NCBI RefSeq assembly: GCF_021412625.1 | Contig: NZ_JAKCFI010000014.1 | Coordinates: forward strand, 1 to 64,000 | Source: Myxococcus stipitatus | GTDB lineage: Bacteria; Myxococcota; Myxococcia; Myxococcales; Myxococcaceae | Direction: 5' to 3' | DNA: 64,000 nt | Shown: positions 28,054-37,800 of the stretch, piece after piece | Layout: every line of letters starts with the position of its first letter | Numbering within the stretch: the first letter of the stretch is position 1 | Notes under the pieces: model-generated | What the model saw: only the letters and a program-made list of their open reading frames with translations | The model's database searches: none | Told to the model about the DNA's origin: nothing | Position numbers and translations under genes: made by a program

Positions 28054-28749
28054 TTACTTCCGGACGAAGGTCGACGGCACGGCCGTCCCCGCCGCCTTCT
28101 CGTCCATCCAGGCGATGTGGAGCACCCACCACCGCTGACCGTCGAAGGCGAGCTGGATGTTGTTGACGCCCTTCGCGAAGGGCGCGGCGTTGGGGTCGTC
28201 GCGGGACTCGTACGCGCTCAGCACGTTGAGCAGGTCTCCATAGCCCGCGACCTGCCGGTGCGACTCCTTCTCGTAGAAGGCGTGCTTCTGGAAATACGGC
28301 TCACCCCAGGCCACGTAGTCCTCGGGGGTGATGGGCAGGATGCCGGGAGGGCCGCCGGGCTTCGCGCGGTGGACGGGCACCATCCTCGCGCCCGGATAGA
28401 ACAGGGAGCGGAAGCGCTGCCAGTCGCGCGCCTTGCCCGCCGGGCCGCTGATGACGTCGTAGAGCGCGGCCAGCAGGGCCTCGGGGGTCCGCACGTCCTC
28501 GGGCTTCGCGGCCGGGGTGGACTGGAGCGCGGTCTGCGTGAGCTGCGCGGCGAGCTTCATCGGATCGCTCGTCCCGGGCGCGACGGCGGGAGCGGGCCCG
28601 GGCTTCGCGGGTGTGCCCTTCGCCGCGGGCGCGCCGGGAGTCGCGGGCGCCGCCTTCGCGGCGGGCGCGCCAGGAGTCGCGGACGTCGGAGCCTGGGCGA
28701 GGGACGGGGACGCTGCGAGCACGAGGACTGTGAGGAGTGAGCGGTGCAC
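28054..28749 (-). CDS. exported NTF2/SnoaL-like protein
   Basis: A 231-residue protein with a signal peptide (MHRSLLTVLVLAASPSLAQA), an Ala/Pro-rich linker with two copies of ATPGAPAAK-type sequence, and a C-terminal domain (PEALLAALYDVISGPAGKAR, FRSLFYPGARMVP, VQ-type strands ending WWVLHIAWMDE) resembling the cone-shaped NTF2/SnoaL fold. Catalytic function cannot be assigned. The start is GTG 28749 because GGAGG lies 7 bp before it. It precedes the PfkB kinase gene by 16 bp and is divergent from fbpA. Confidence 0.75.
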   Translation of the reverse strand: MHRSLLTVLVLAASPSLAQAPTSATPGAPAAKAAPATPGAPAAKGTPAKPGPAPAVAPGTSDPMKLAAQLTQTALQSTPAAKPEDVRTPEALLAALYDVISGPAGKARDWQRFRSLFYPGARMVPVHRAKPGGPPGILPITPEDYVAWGEPYFQKHAFYEKESHRQVAGYGDLLNVLSAYESRDDPNAAPFAKGVNNIQLAFDGQRWWVLHIAWMDEKAAGTAVPSTFVRK

Positions 28750-28881
28750 GTCTGGGACCTCCGGGGCGTCGGGACCTTGGAGCAATCCCCGGTATGCCAC
28801 GGACGTGTGCCTGTCGGCACCGCTTGGAGGGGCTCAATGGGTGGAACCGTGCGATGGCGTCCACTAGGGTGCCCGCCCATC

Positions 28882-29865
28882 ATGAAGCGACTGCTGGCCT
28901 TGCTCCTGACCCTGACCCTGTCGACCCCCGCGCTCGCGGCGGAGACGCTCACCGTCTACTCCGGCCGCAACGAGAAGCTCGTCGGCCCCTTGCTGAAGAA
29001 GTTCACCGAGAAGAGCGGTATCGAGGTGAAGGTGCGCTACGGCGAGACGCCGCAGCTGGCCGCCACGCTGCTGGAGGAGGGCGACAAGACGCCCGCGGAC
29101 GTGTTCTTCGCGCAGGACGCGGGCGCGCTCGGCGCGCTGGCCAACGCGGGCCACCTCCAGGCGCTGCCGAAGGAGACGCTGGACAAGGTGGACGCGCGCT
29201 TCCGCTCTCCGGCCGGGCTGTGGGTAGGCACCAGCGGCCGGGCGCGCGTGGTGGCGTACAGCACGAAGAAGGTGAAGCCGGAGGCGCTGCCCAAGAGCAT
29301 CCTCGAGTTCACGGACCCCAAGTGGAAGGGCAAGCTGGGTTGGGCGCCCACCAACGCCTCCTTCCAGGCCTTCGTCACCGCCCTGCGCCTGCTGAAGGGC
29401 GATGACGCCGCGCGGAAGTGGCTGGAGGGCGTGAAGGCCAACGACCCGCGCGTCTACAAGAACAACGCGGCCGTCATCGAGGCGCTGGGCCGTGGTGAAA
29501 TCGAGGCGGGCTTCGTGAACCACTACTACCTGTACGCCGCGAAGAAGACCCAGCCGGGCCTCGCGGTGGCCAACCACTTCGTCGCCGCGGGCGACCCGGG
29601 CGCGCTGGTGAACGTGGCGGGCGTGGCCGTCCTCAAGAACACGAAGAAGGCGGACGCGGCGCGCAAGTTCGCGGCGTTCCTGCTGGAGCAGGACGCGCAG
29701 GCGTACTTCTCCCAGGAGACCTACGAGTACCCGCTGGTGACGGGCGTGAAGACGGCGGACGCGCTCCCCGCGCTGTCGAAGGTGGGCTCGCCGGACCTGG
29801 ACCTGTCGAAGCTCGACGACCTGCGCGGCACCGTGAAGTTGCTGCAGGACACCGGCGTCCTCTGA
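28882..29865 (+). CDS. fbpA: ferric-iron ABC transporter, periplasmic binding protein
   Basis: A 327-residue class D binding protein with a signal peptide (MKRLLALLLTLTLSTPALAA). LTVYSGRNEKLVGPLLKKF and EFTDPKWKGKLGWAPTNASF are FbpA/AfuA-family sequence. The paired Tyr215-Tyr216 in NHYYLY match the iron-ligating tyrosines of FbpA. It captures Fe3+ in the periplasm and hands it to the permease, whose gene begins 10 bp later. No convincing Fur box was seen in the 132-bp divergent promoter region. Confidence 0.92.
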   Translation: MKRLLALLLTLTLSTPALAAETLTVYSGRNEKLVGPLLKKFTEKSGIEVKVRYGETPQLAATLLEEGDKTPADVFFAQDAGALGALANAGHLQALPKETLDKVDARFRSPAGLWVGTSGRARVVAYSTKKVKPEALPKSILEFTDPKWKGKLGWAPTNASFQAFVTALRLLKGDDAARKWLEGVKANDPRVYKNNAAVIEALGRGEIEAGFVNHYYLYAAKKTQPGLAVANHFVAAGDPGALVNVAGVAVLKNTKKADAARKFAAFLLEQDAQAYFSQETYEYPLVTGVKTADALPALSKVGSPDLDLSKLDDLRGTVKLLQDTGVL

Positions 29866-29875
29866 GGGAGCGGAC

Positions 29876-31441
29876 GTGACACGGCGGGCACCGGGATGGT
29901 TGTGGGGAGCGGGCGTGGCGGTGGCCGCGCTCGCATTGCTGCCCGCCGTGTACCTGGGCGTGCGCGCGGCGGAGGCCGACGCGAGCACCTGGGCGCTGCT
30001 GCTGCGGGACAGGACGTGGGGCCTGCTGTGGCGCACGCTCGGGCTCGCGGTGGCGGTGACGGGCTGCGCCGCCGTCGTCGCCCTGCCGCTCGCCTGGCTC
30101 ACCACGCGCACGGACCTGCCCGGGCGGCGCGTGTGGACGGTGCTGCTGTGCGTGCCGCTCGCGGTGCCCACCTTCGTCGGAGGCTACGTGCTGCTGGCGA
30201 CGTTCGGCACGGGCGGCGTGTTGGAGGAGCCGCTCACGCGGTGGGGCCTGCCGGTGCCGCCGGTGTATGGCTTTCCCGGCGCGCTCCTGGCGCTGACGGT
30301 GTCGACGTATCCGTATCTCTTCCTCGCGCTGCGCTCCGGCCTGTTGTCGCAGGACCCCGCGTGGTTGGAGGGCGCGCGCAGCCTGGGCCTGAGCCCCACG
30401 CGGGCGTTCTGGAAGGTGACGGCGCCGCTGCTGCGCCCGTCCTTCGTCTCCGGCGCGCTGCTCGTGGGCCTGTATGTGTTGTCCGACTTCGGCGCGGTGG
30501 CGCTGCTCCAGTACGACGCGTTCTCGCGCGCCATCTATGTCCAGTACGAGGGCGCGTATGACCGGACCTACGCCGCGCTGCTGGGGCTGGCGCTGGTGGC
30601 GGTGACGGCGGCGGTGCTGCTCCTGGAGGTGCGGCTGCGTGGGCGGGCGGGCTATCACCGCAGCGCGAAGGGGGCCGCGCGGGCCTTCACGCCGGTGCCC
30701 CTGGGACGTTGGCGCGTGCCGGCGCTGCTGGCGTGTGGCGTGGTGGTGATGGTGGGCGTGGTGCTGCCCGTGGGCGTGCTCCTCTACTGGGGCGCGCGAG
30801 GGCTCGCGGGGGAGGGGGACGGGGTGCTGGCGTCGGCGCTCGGTTCGGTGCTCGCGTCGGTGCTGGGCGCGGTGGCCTCCGTGCTGTGCGCGCTGCCGCT
30901 GGCCTTCCTCGCGGTGCGCTACCCGAGCCGCCTCACGTCGATGCTGGAGCGGGCGTCCTACGCGGGCTACGCGCTGCCGCCCATCGTCCTCGCGCTGTCG
31001 CTCGTGTTCCTGGGCGTGCAGGCGCTGTCCTTCCTCTACGGCACGCTGGCCATGCTGGTGCTGGCCTATGTCGTGCGCTTCCTGCCCCAGGCGGTGGGCA
31101 CGGTGCGCTCGACGCTGCTCCAGCTCAACCCCCACCTGACGGAGGCCGCGTCTTCGCTGGGCCTGTCTCCTCCGGCGGTGTTCCGTCGCGTCACCGCGCC
31201 GCTGCTGCGTCCCGGCCTGCTCGCGGGCGCGGCGCTCGTCTTCCTCACGGCGATGAAGGAGTTGCCGGCCACGCTGCTGCTGGCCCCCATCGGCTTCCAG
31301 ACGCTGGCCACGCAGGTGTGGAGCGCCACCGCCGAGGGCCGCTTCGCCGAGGCCGCGCTCCCCGCGCTCGTGCTGATGGCGGTCTCCGCGCTGGGCGTGG
31401 GGCTGCTGGTGTCCCAGGAAGGCGAGACCCCGCGCGGCTGA
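29876..31441 (+). CDS. fbpB: ferric-iron ABC transporter, double-length permease
   Basis: A 521-residue permease made of two fused homologous halves, each about six membrane segments. Each half keeps an EAA loop that contacts the ATPase: EGARSLGLSPTRAFWKVTAP in the first and EAASSLGLSPPAVFRRVTAP in the second. This fused form is typical of FbpB/SfuB. The GTG start at 29876 lies 10 bp after fbpA. The next gene on the strand is not fbpC but a bactofilin-like gene. Confidence 0.92.
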   Translation: MTRRAPGWLWGAGVAVAALALLPAVYLGVRAAEADASTWALLLRDRTWGLLWRTLGLAVAVTGCAAVVALPLAWLTTRTDLPGRRVWTVLLCVPLAVPTFVGGYVLLATFGTGGVLEEPLTRWGLPVPPVYGFPGALLALTVSTYPYLFLALRSGLLSQDPAWLEGARSLGLSPTRAFWKVTAPLLRPSFVSGALLVGLYVLSDFGAVALLQYDAFSRAIYVQYEGAYDRTYAALLGLALVAVTAAVLLLEVRLRGRAGYHRSAKGAARAFTPVPLGRWRVPALLACGVVVMVGVVLPVGVLLYWGARGLAGEGDGVLASALGSVLASVLGAVASVLCALPLAFLAVRYPSRLTSMLERASYAGYALPPIVLALSLVFLGVQALSFLYGTLAMLVLAYVVRFLPQAVGTVRSTLLQLNPHLTEAASSLGLSPPAVFRRVTAPLLRPGLLAGAALVFLTAMKELPATLLLAPIGFQTLATQVWSATAEGRFAEAALPALVLMAVSALGVGLLVSQEGETPRG

Positions 31442-31539
31442 GTCATTCGCGGATGTCTTGGATTGAGCCGTCTCTTCTTGGAATGTGAGATGTGTTGCAT
31501 GCCTTGAATCGTCTCGCGGAGATGCGTAGAAACCCAGAC

Positions 31540-32280
31540 ATGTCCCTTCCCGAGTCCGTTCTTCCTCCGCTCGCCGCCGATGCCGTGTCCTCCGCCGCCC
31601 AGGCCCTGGGGGAGCTGCCCGTGGGTCCTTCGTACTCGGCGGGCTACCTGAAGTCGGTGCTGGACGAGAAGGCGCCCCGGACGTTCGGGGACCTCGTCCA
31701 GGCACTGAAGGGCTCGGGGAGCTCCACGCTGGCGCTGGTGGCCACGCTCTACGCGGACGCGCCGGCCACGGCGGTCACCCTGGAGGGGCCGTTCACCGTG
31801 TCGACGCTCACCGGGCACGTGGGCGACCTGCACGTGAAGGGCGACCTCACCGCGAAGGCCACGCTCGTGGTGGTGGGCAACCTGACCGTCGACGGGGTGC
31901 TGACGAACGACGCGGAGTCGACGGTGGTGGTGCGGGGGCAGGTGCGGTGCCGCGCGATGGACACGTCGGGCTGGGTGACCATCCTCGGGGGGCTGTCGGT
32001 GGAGCACGCCCTCCACGGCCTGTACAACGACGACTCGGTGGAGGTGCTGGGTCCCATCACCGCGGGCCTCATCATCTCCAACGACCACCTCATCTACGGC
32101 AAGCCGAAGATGGCGGAGCGCAAGCCGTCGCAGGGCGCGGCGTGGGGGCCTGAGGTCTTCGACGCGCGCTGGGCGGCCCACAAGCAGGAGCTCGCCAGCC
32201 TCCTCGTGGACGGCATCGTCGACGCGGACGGCGAGGTGGACGTGGCGAAGCTGGTGGCCGCCCGGCCGCCCTGGAAGTGA
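31540..32280 (+). CDS. bactofilin-like beta-helix protein inside the iron operon
   Basis: A 246-residue cytoplasmic protein. Residues ~85-185 are regular short strands: VTLEGPFTVSTLTGHVGDL, HVKGDLTAKATLVVVGNLTV, STVVVRGQVRCRAMDTSG and SVEVLGPITAGLIISND, the period of a right-handed beta-helix as in polymer-forming bactofilins. Flanking helical segments are unrecognised. The start is uncertain: ATG 31540 is used, with ATG 31522 and GTG 31492 in frame. It separates fbpB from fbpC on the same strand; whether it affects iron uptake is unknown. Confidence 0.7.
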   Translation: MSLPESVLPPLAADAVSSAAQALGELPVGPSYSAGYLKSVLDEKAPRTFGDLVQALKGSGSSTLALVATLYADAPATAVTLEGPFTVSTLTGHVGDLHVKGDLTAKATLVVVGNLTVDGVLTNDAESTVVVRGQVRCRAMDTSGWVTILGGLSVEHALHGLYNDDSVEVLGPITAGLIISNDHLIYGKPKMAERKPSQGAAWGPEVFDARWAAHKQELASLLVDGIVDADGEVDVAKLVAARPPWK

Positions 32281-32338
32281 CCGAAGCGGAGGCTTCCGGT
32301 CGGGCGGGAACGCGATAGGGTGCGCGGCGTCTTCCGCC

Positions 32339-33394
32339 ATGCCCCTGCTCTCGCTCGACGCCCTCTCCCTTCGTTACGCCGCCGGCGGTACTCCCGCCGT
32401 GGACGGCCTGTCGCTGTCGGTGGAGCCCGGCGAGGTGGTGGCGCTGCTGGGCCCGTCCGGCTGCGGGAAGACGACGACGCTGCGGCTGCTGGCCGGCTTC
32501 GAGCGGCCCGACGCGGGCACCATCACCCTGGATGGCCGCGTGCTGGTGGGACCGGGCACCTTCGTCCCGCCCGAGCAGCGCAGCGTGGGCATGGTGTTCC
32601 AGGACTACGCCCTCTTCCCGCACCTGTCCGTCCTGGACAACGTGGCGTTCGGCCTGTCGCACCTGCCGCGCCGCGAGGCCGAGGCGAAGGCGAAGGCCAT
32701 GCTGACGCTGTTCGGCCTGGGCGAGTTCGGCGCGCGCCTCCCCCACGCGCTGTCGGGTGGCCAGCAGCAGCGCGTGGCCCTGGCGCGCGCGCTGGCGCCG
32801 GGGCCGCGCGTGTTGCTGCTCGACGAGCCCTTCTCCAGCCTGGACAGCGCGCTGCGCACGTCCACGCGGGGCGAGGTGCGGCGGGTGCTCAAGTCGCTGG
32901 GCGCCACGGTGCTGCTCGTCACGCACGACCAGGCGGAGGCCATGGCCTTCGCGGACCGGCTGGCGGTGATGCGCGTGGGGAAGGTGGACCAGGTGGGGAC
33001 GCCGGAGGCCGTCTACTCCACGCCGCGCACGGCCTTCGTCGCGTACTTCCTGGGCGGCACCAACCTGGTGCCCGGCATGGGCTTCGGGAGCGGCGCGCGC
33101 ACGGTGCTGGGCAACCTGCCGGTGGCGGGGCAGGCCCGGGGCAAGGTGCTGCTGTCTCTGCGGCCGGAGTCCCTGCGGCTGGTGCCGGACACGGACGCGG
33201 TGGCGATTGGCGGCGCGCTGCGGGCGGAGGTCCTCTCGCGCGAGTTCCAGGGCCCCACGGCCGAGTTCGCCGTGGCGTGTGGTGGCATGGAGTGGGTGGT
33301 GCGTGGCGCGCCGGAGCTGCCGCTGCGCCCGGGCGACAGGGCGCGCCTGGAGGTCGTGGGGCGAGCGGGCGTGCTGGAGGACAGTCCGGACTGA
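32339..33394 (+). CDS. fbpC: ferric-iron ABC transporter, ATPase
   Basis: A 351-residue ABC ATPase: Walker A GPSGCGKTTT, Q-loop VFQDYALFPHL, signature LSGGQQQRVALARAL, Walker B LLLLDEPFSSLD and switch His in VTHDQAEAM. The C-terminal ~110 residues form a TOBE-like regulatory region. The architecture matches FbpC/PotA-type importers and pairs with the upstream fbpA-fbpB. ATG at 32339. A small hairpin lies between the bactofilin-like gene and this one. Confidence 0.92.
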   Translation: MPLLSLDALSLRYAAGGTPAVDGLSLSVEPGEVVALLGPSGCGKTTTLRLLAGFERPDAGTITLDGRVLVGPGTFVPPEQRSVGMVFQDYALFPHLSVLDNVAFGLSHLPRREAEAKAKAMLTLFGLGEFGARLPHALSGGQQQRVALARALAPGPRVLLLDEPFSSLDSALRTSTRGEVRRVLKSLGATVLLVTHDQAEAMAFADRLAVMRVGKVDQVGTPEAVYSTPRTAFVAYFLGGTNLVPGMGFGSGARTVLGNLPVAGQARGKVLLSLRPESLRLVPDTDAVAIGGALRAEVLSREFQGPTAEFAVACGGMEWVVRGAPELPLRPGDRARLEVVGRAGVLEDSPD

Positions 33395-33483
33395 GCTCGA
33401 CTGTCCTCCGAGCGTGCGAACGTCATACGCTGGGGGTGTCTCCGGGGTGCAATCACCCCGGCTCTCCGTGCGTAGAGGTGGGT

Positions 33484-33789
33484 ATGAACATCGCAGGTCT
33501 TCGTGGCATGGGCACCCGCTTCTTCCGGTACGTGAGAGACCCTCGCGTGTCGCTCTGGCGCAAGCTGGCCGGGGTGCTGGCGGTGGTCTACTTCCTGTCG
33601 CCCGTGGATGCGGTGCCGGACTTCATCCCCGTGCTGGGCTGGTTGGACGACGTGGGCGTGTTGTCCGCGGCGGCGCTCTTCATGGTGCGCGAGGTGCAGC
33701 GCTACCGGCCCGAGCAGCCGTGGGATGGCGTCCCGCGCGACGAGGAGGGGCACGAGCGAATGCCGCCCCCCGTCCGTGAGCGTGTGTAA
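33484..33789 (+). CDS. DUF1232 (YkvA-type) membrane protein
   Basis: A 101-residue protein. The core LWRKLAGVLAVVYFLSPVDAVPDFIPVLGWLDD is the DUF1232 signature, with one membrane helix and a conserved SPxDxxPDFIP turn. The family is widespread and of unknown function. GTAGAGGTGGGT before ATG 33484 provides a ribosome site. It follows fbpC after 89 bp. Confidence 0.85.
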   Translation: MNIAGLRGMGTRFFRYVRDPRVSLWRKLAGVLAVVYFLSPVDAVPDFIPVLGWLDDVGVLSAAALFMVREVQRYRPEQPWDGVPRDEEGHERMPPPVRERV

Positions 33790-33906
33790 TCAGGACGTCA
33801 CGGCGTCGCGGAATTCCTGAGTCGCTGACAGTCCCGTCCCCGTGACGCCGCGCATCCGAGACTTCTCGTGGTGCGCGGCGCTGGGACGCGGAATCATGGG
33901 GCGCGC

Positions 33907-34740
33907 ATGCACTCGTCCCAGGCAAGCAGGGTCGTCCTCGTCACGGGAGCGTCTTCGGGTATTGGCCTCGCCTGCGTGGAGTTGTTGTCCGCGCGGGGCC
34001 ACGTCGTCTACGGCACCAGCCGGCATCCTCCGCCCGAGCAACCCGCTCGCTACCGGCTGCTGGAGCTGGACGTCACGCGGGAGGACTCCGTGCGGCGCGC
34101 CGTGGACACGGTGCTGGAGCGCGAGGGCCGCATCGACGTGGTGGTGAACAACGCGGGCCACGCGTTGGCGGGAGCGCTCGAGGACACCTCCGTCGAGGAG
34201 GCCTGGCGGCAGCTCGACACCAACGTGCTGGGCGTGTTCCGCGTCTGCAAGGCGGTGCTGCCGGCGATGCGGGCGCGGCGCTCCGGGCGCATCATCAACA
34301 TCGGCTCGTTGGGAGGGGTGGTGGGACTGCCCTTCCAGGGCTTCTACAGCGCCAGCAAGTTCGCGCTGGAGGGGCTCACCGAGAGCCTGCGTCAGGAGGT
34401 GGAGGCCTTCGGCATCCAGGCCGCGTTGGTGCAGCCTGGAGACGTGCGCACGCGGCTGACGGACAACCGCGTCCGCGCGAAGGATTCGGGGGAGGGCTCC
34501 GCCTACCTCGCGCCGTTCGAGAAGGCGCTGGGCATCATCGAGAAGGAGGAGCGCGCGGGCGTTCCCCCCGAGGACGTGGCCCGCTGCGTGCTGGCGCTGA
34601 TGGATGCGGGGGACATGCCCGTGCGCGTCTCGGTGGGCAAGCTCGCGCAGCGCGCGGCGGTGGTGGCCAAGACGCTGCTGCCCGCGAAGGCCTTCGAGGG
34701 GCTCCTGATGTCCATGTATGGATTGAAGCGGCGGGGGTGA
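33907..34740 (+). CDS. short-chain dehydrogenase/reductase
   Basis: A 277-residue classical SDR. NAD(P)-binding TGxxxGxG is VTGASSGIG; NNAG follows at DVVVNNAGHALAG; the catalytic triad is Ser in NIGSLGG, Tyr and Lys in YSASK. Sequence LEGLTESLRQEVEAFGIQ and VQPGDVRTRL are typical of fabG-like/oxidoreductase members. Substrate unknown. ATG 33907 places the TGxxxGxG motif within the usual ~15 residues of the N-terminus. Confidence 0.9.
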   Translation: MHSSQASRVVLVTGASSGIGLACVELLSARGHVVYGTSRHPPPEQPARYRLLELDVTREDSVRRAVDTVLEREGRIDVVVNNAGHALAGALEDTSVEEAWRQLDTNVLGVFRVCKAVLPAMRARRSGRIINIGSLGGVVGLPFQGFYSASKFALEGLTESLRQEVEAFGIQAALVQPGDVRTRLTDNRVRAKDSGEGSAYLAPFEKALGIIEKEERAGVPPEDVARCVLALMDAGDMPVRVSVGKLAQRAAVVAKTLLPAKAFEGLLMSMYGLKRRG

Positions 34741-34878
34741 GGCCGTCGTGGTTTGTCAATGCGCCGCGAGGGATTCCCTTGCGGTGCAAGGATTCCAGTC
34801 GGTGGGCGTGGGGGGGACAGTCGATGATGCGTGTTTGTGAGAGACTTCTGGACCCACGTCTGTCCAGGAGCCACGCGT

Positions 34879-37800
34879 ATGTCGAGGTTGCCCTCGCTTC
34901 TCGCCGTCGCCATGGTGGTCGCCGCACCCCCGCTCCTGGCCCGTGAGCGATTGCCGACGGTGGATGCCTTCACCTCGGCGCCGGCCTCCTCCACGCTCGT
35001 CCGTCTCGATGCCTCGGCCGCTCCGGGCCTCGTCATTGCCCATCAAGAGGAGCGCCTGGGCGTTCCGACCTTCGCCTGGGTGAGGAGCAGGGAGGTGGCC
35101 ACGGCCAGCCTTGCCGCCTCCTCGCGGACACCTGAGCAGACAGCGCGTGGACTGGTGGAGAAGTACGCGCCGGTGCTGCGGCTGAAGCGCACGGACGCGG
35201 AGCACGTGCCGGTGAAGGGGGTGCACCCGGTGCCCTCGGGTGGGCGAATCGTCGAGTTCGCGCAGCGGGTGGGCGGCGTGGAGGTGTTCCGACAGTCGTT
35301 GAAGGTATTCCTCGACGGGAGCGGAGTGCCGGTGACGATGTCGGGTCACTTGAGTCCGGTCGCGACCGAGGCGTCCTTCGAGAAGGGGAGGCCCTTCGCG
35401 CTGGAGCCGCGAGAGGCGATTGCCCGTGCGTACGCGGACCTGGAGGGCCACACGCTGCCGGCGGAGAGCTTGCGCGACACGGGAGATGGACGCGGAGCCT
35501 ATCGGCACTTCGAGCTGACGCCGGGGCCGCGCACGGTTCGGCTCACGCGGCCCGCGAGGGCGAAGCCCGTGTACTTCGCGCTGCCGGACACGCTGGTGCC
35601 CGGGTACTACGTGGAGGTGGGGACGGAGTCACGGGAGGAGGGGGGCAGTGGGCTCTACGCGTATGTGATTTCGGCGGAGGACGGGCGGCTGCTGCTGCGC
35701 CACGCGTTGCGGAAGGACGCGGAGCCCGGCGCTTTCACCTATCGCGTCTGGGCCGAGGCGGACGGGACGTTCCTCCCATGGGATGGACCGCAGGGGGAGC
35801 AGGGCAATCCGCATCCCACGGGCCTGCCGGATGGCTACCAGGCGCCGCTGGTGGCGCCGAACCAGGTGACGCTGCGCAACGCTCCGTTCAGCCGGAACGA
35901 CCCCTGGTTGTCGCCGGACGCGACGCTCACGGAGGGCAACAACGCGAGGGCCTTCGCGGACCTCGCGGCGCCTGATGGCTATGGGGAGGGAGACGTGTTG
36001 GGGACCCTCACCGCCCCGGGGGTGTTCGATCACGTCCATGACCCTCGCGCGGCCCCGGGCATCACGGACGAGCAGGTGAGGGCGGGCCTCACGCACGTCT
36101 TCTACGTGAACAACTTCCTGCACGACTGGTTCTACGACGCGGGCTTCGACGAGGCGTCGGGCAACGGGCAGCGGGACAACTACGGTCGGGGTGGACTGGG
36201 AGGGGACGCGCTGGACCTCAGGACCCAGCACCATCAGATGCGGAACAACGCGTTCGTCGAGGTCACCGCGGATGGGATGCCCTCGGTCGTGCGCTACTTC
36301 ATCTTCGACTCCGGCGCGGAGCGTTCCCTCTACATCGGGACGGCTTCGGAAACCCAGGGCCCTTTCGGGTTCGCACCCGCGGACTTCGGTCCCCAGCAGT
36401 ATGACTTCACGGCCTCGGCGGTGTGGGCGGAGGATGGTGAGGGAGCCTCCAGTCATGATGCCTGCGCGCCGCTGACCAACGCGGACATGGTGCGCGGCAA
36501 CCTGGCGGTGGTGGAGCGGGGCGGTGGGTGTGACGTCCTGGTCAAGGCGGGACATGTCCAGGAGGCGGGAGCGGTGGCCATGCTTCTCCTGCCGGTGTCC
36601 CAAGGGGTGCTCCGTGTCCCCGGGTTTGGAGGACGCTCCAGTCTCATCACCATCCCCGTGGCCGCGGGCAACTCGGAGGTGGCCAACCGGGTCCGCGCGG
36701 CGCTCGCCCAGGGGCCGGCGACAGTTCGACTGCTGCGTGCTGGGCCCGCTCGGGACTCGGCCTTCGACACGACCCTCGTGGCGCACGAGTGGGCCCACTT
36801 CATGACCAACCGCCTCATCGGAGATGGCTCGGGGCTCCTCAACAACCAGGGGTTCTCCCTGGGGGAGGGGTGGAGCGACTTCGCGGCGCTGCTCCTGACG
36901 GTGCGCGAGCAGGACGCCCGCCTCCCTGGCAACGAGAACTTCGGAGGGACCTACGCGATCGGGGGCTACCTCCAGGCGGGAGGCGCCAACCAGGGCCACT
37001 ACTGGGGGCTGCGCCGCTATCCCTACTCGACGAACCAGCGCAAGAACCCGCTCCTCTTCCGCCACATCGAGGACCGGGCGCTGCTGCCCGACACGATTCC
37101 CATCAACCCCGAGCTCGCGGACGAGGATAGATGGGAGTCCCACAACTCGGGCGAGGTGTGGGCGAGCCTGCTCTGGGATTGCTACGTGGCCCTGCTGCGG
37201 GATACCGGGCGGTTGACGTTCGCGCAGGCGCAGGCACGGATGAAGGAGTACCTCGTCACGTCCCTCAAGCTGACGCCCATCAACCCCACGTTCACGGAGG
37301 CGCGGGACGCGCTCCTCGCGGCGGCGGCGGCGCGGGACGCGCTGGACCTGGCGCTGTTCTCGCGCGCGTTCGCGCGCCGGGGCATGGGAACGCGCGCGGT
37401 CGCACCCGCCCGGAACTCCTTCCGCCATGAAGGCGTCTTCGAGAGCTATGACACCGGCAAGGACCTGGCCTTCGTCCGGGCGGAGCTCCTTCGGGTGGAC
37501 CCCGATTGTGACGACGATGCCTCCTTGGACCAGGGGGAGGAGGCGGTGGTGCGCGTCACGCTGCGCAACTCGGGGACGGGGCGACTGGAGCAATCGAGCG
37601 TCACCGTGGCGAGCACGCCCGAAGGCCTTCGCTTCCCCAAGGGAAACCGCTGGCAGGTGCCCCCTTCGGAGCCGTTCCAGGAGGTGAGCGTGGACGTGCC
37701 TGTCAGCGTGGATGGGATGGCCCCACGCTCCTTCTACCTGGTCATCGCCTTCCGCGATGAGCAGCAGAGTCTGCCTGGCGTCCAGACGGCCTTGTTCCCG

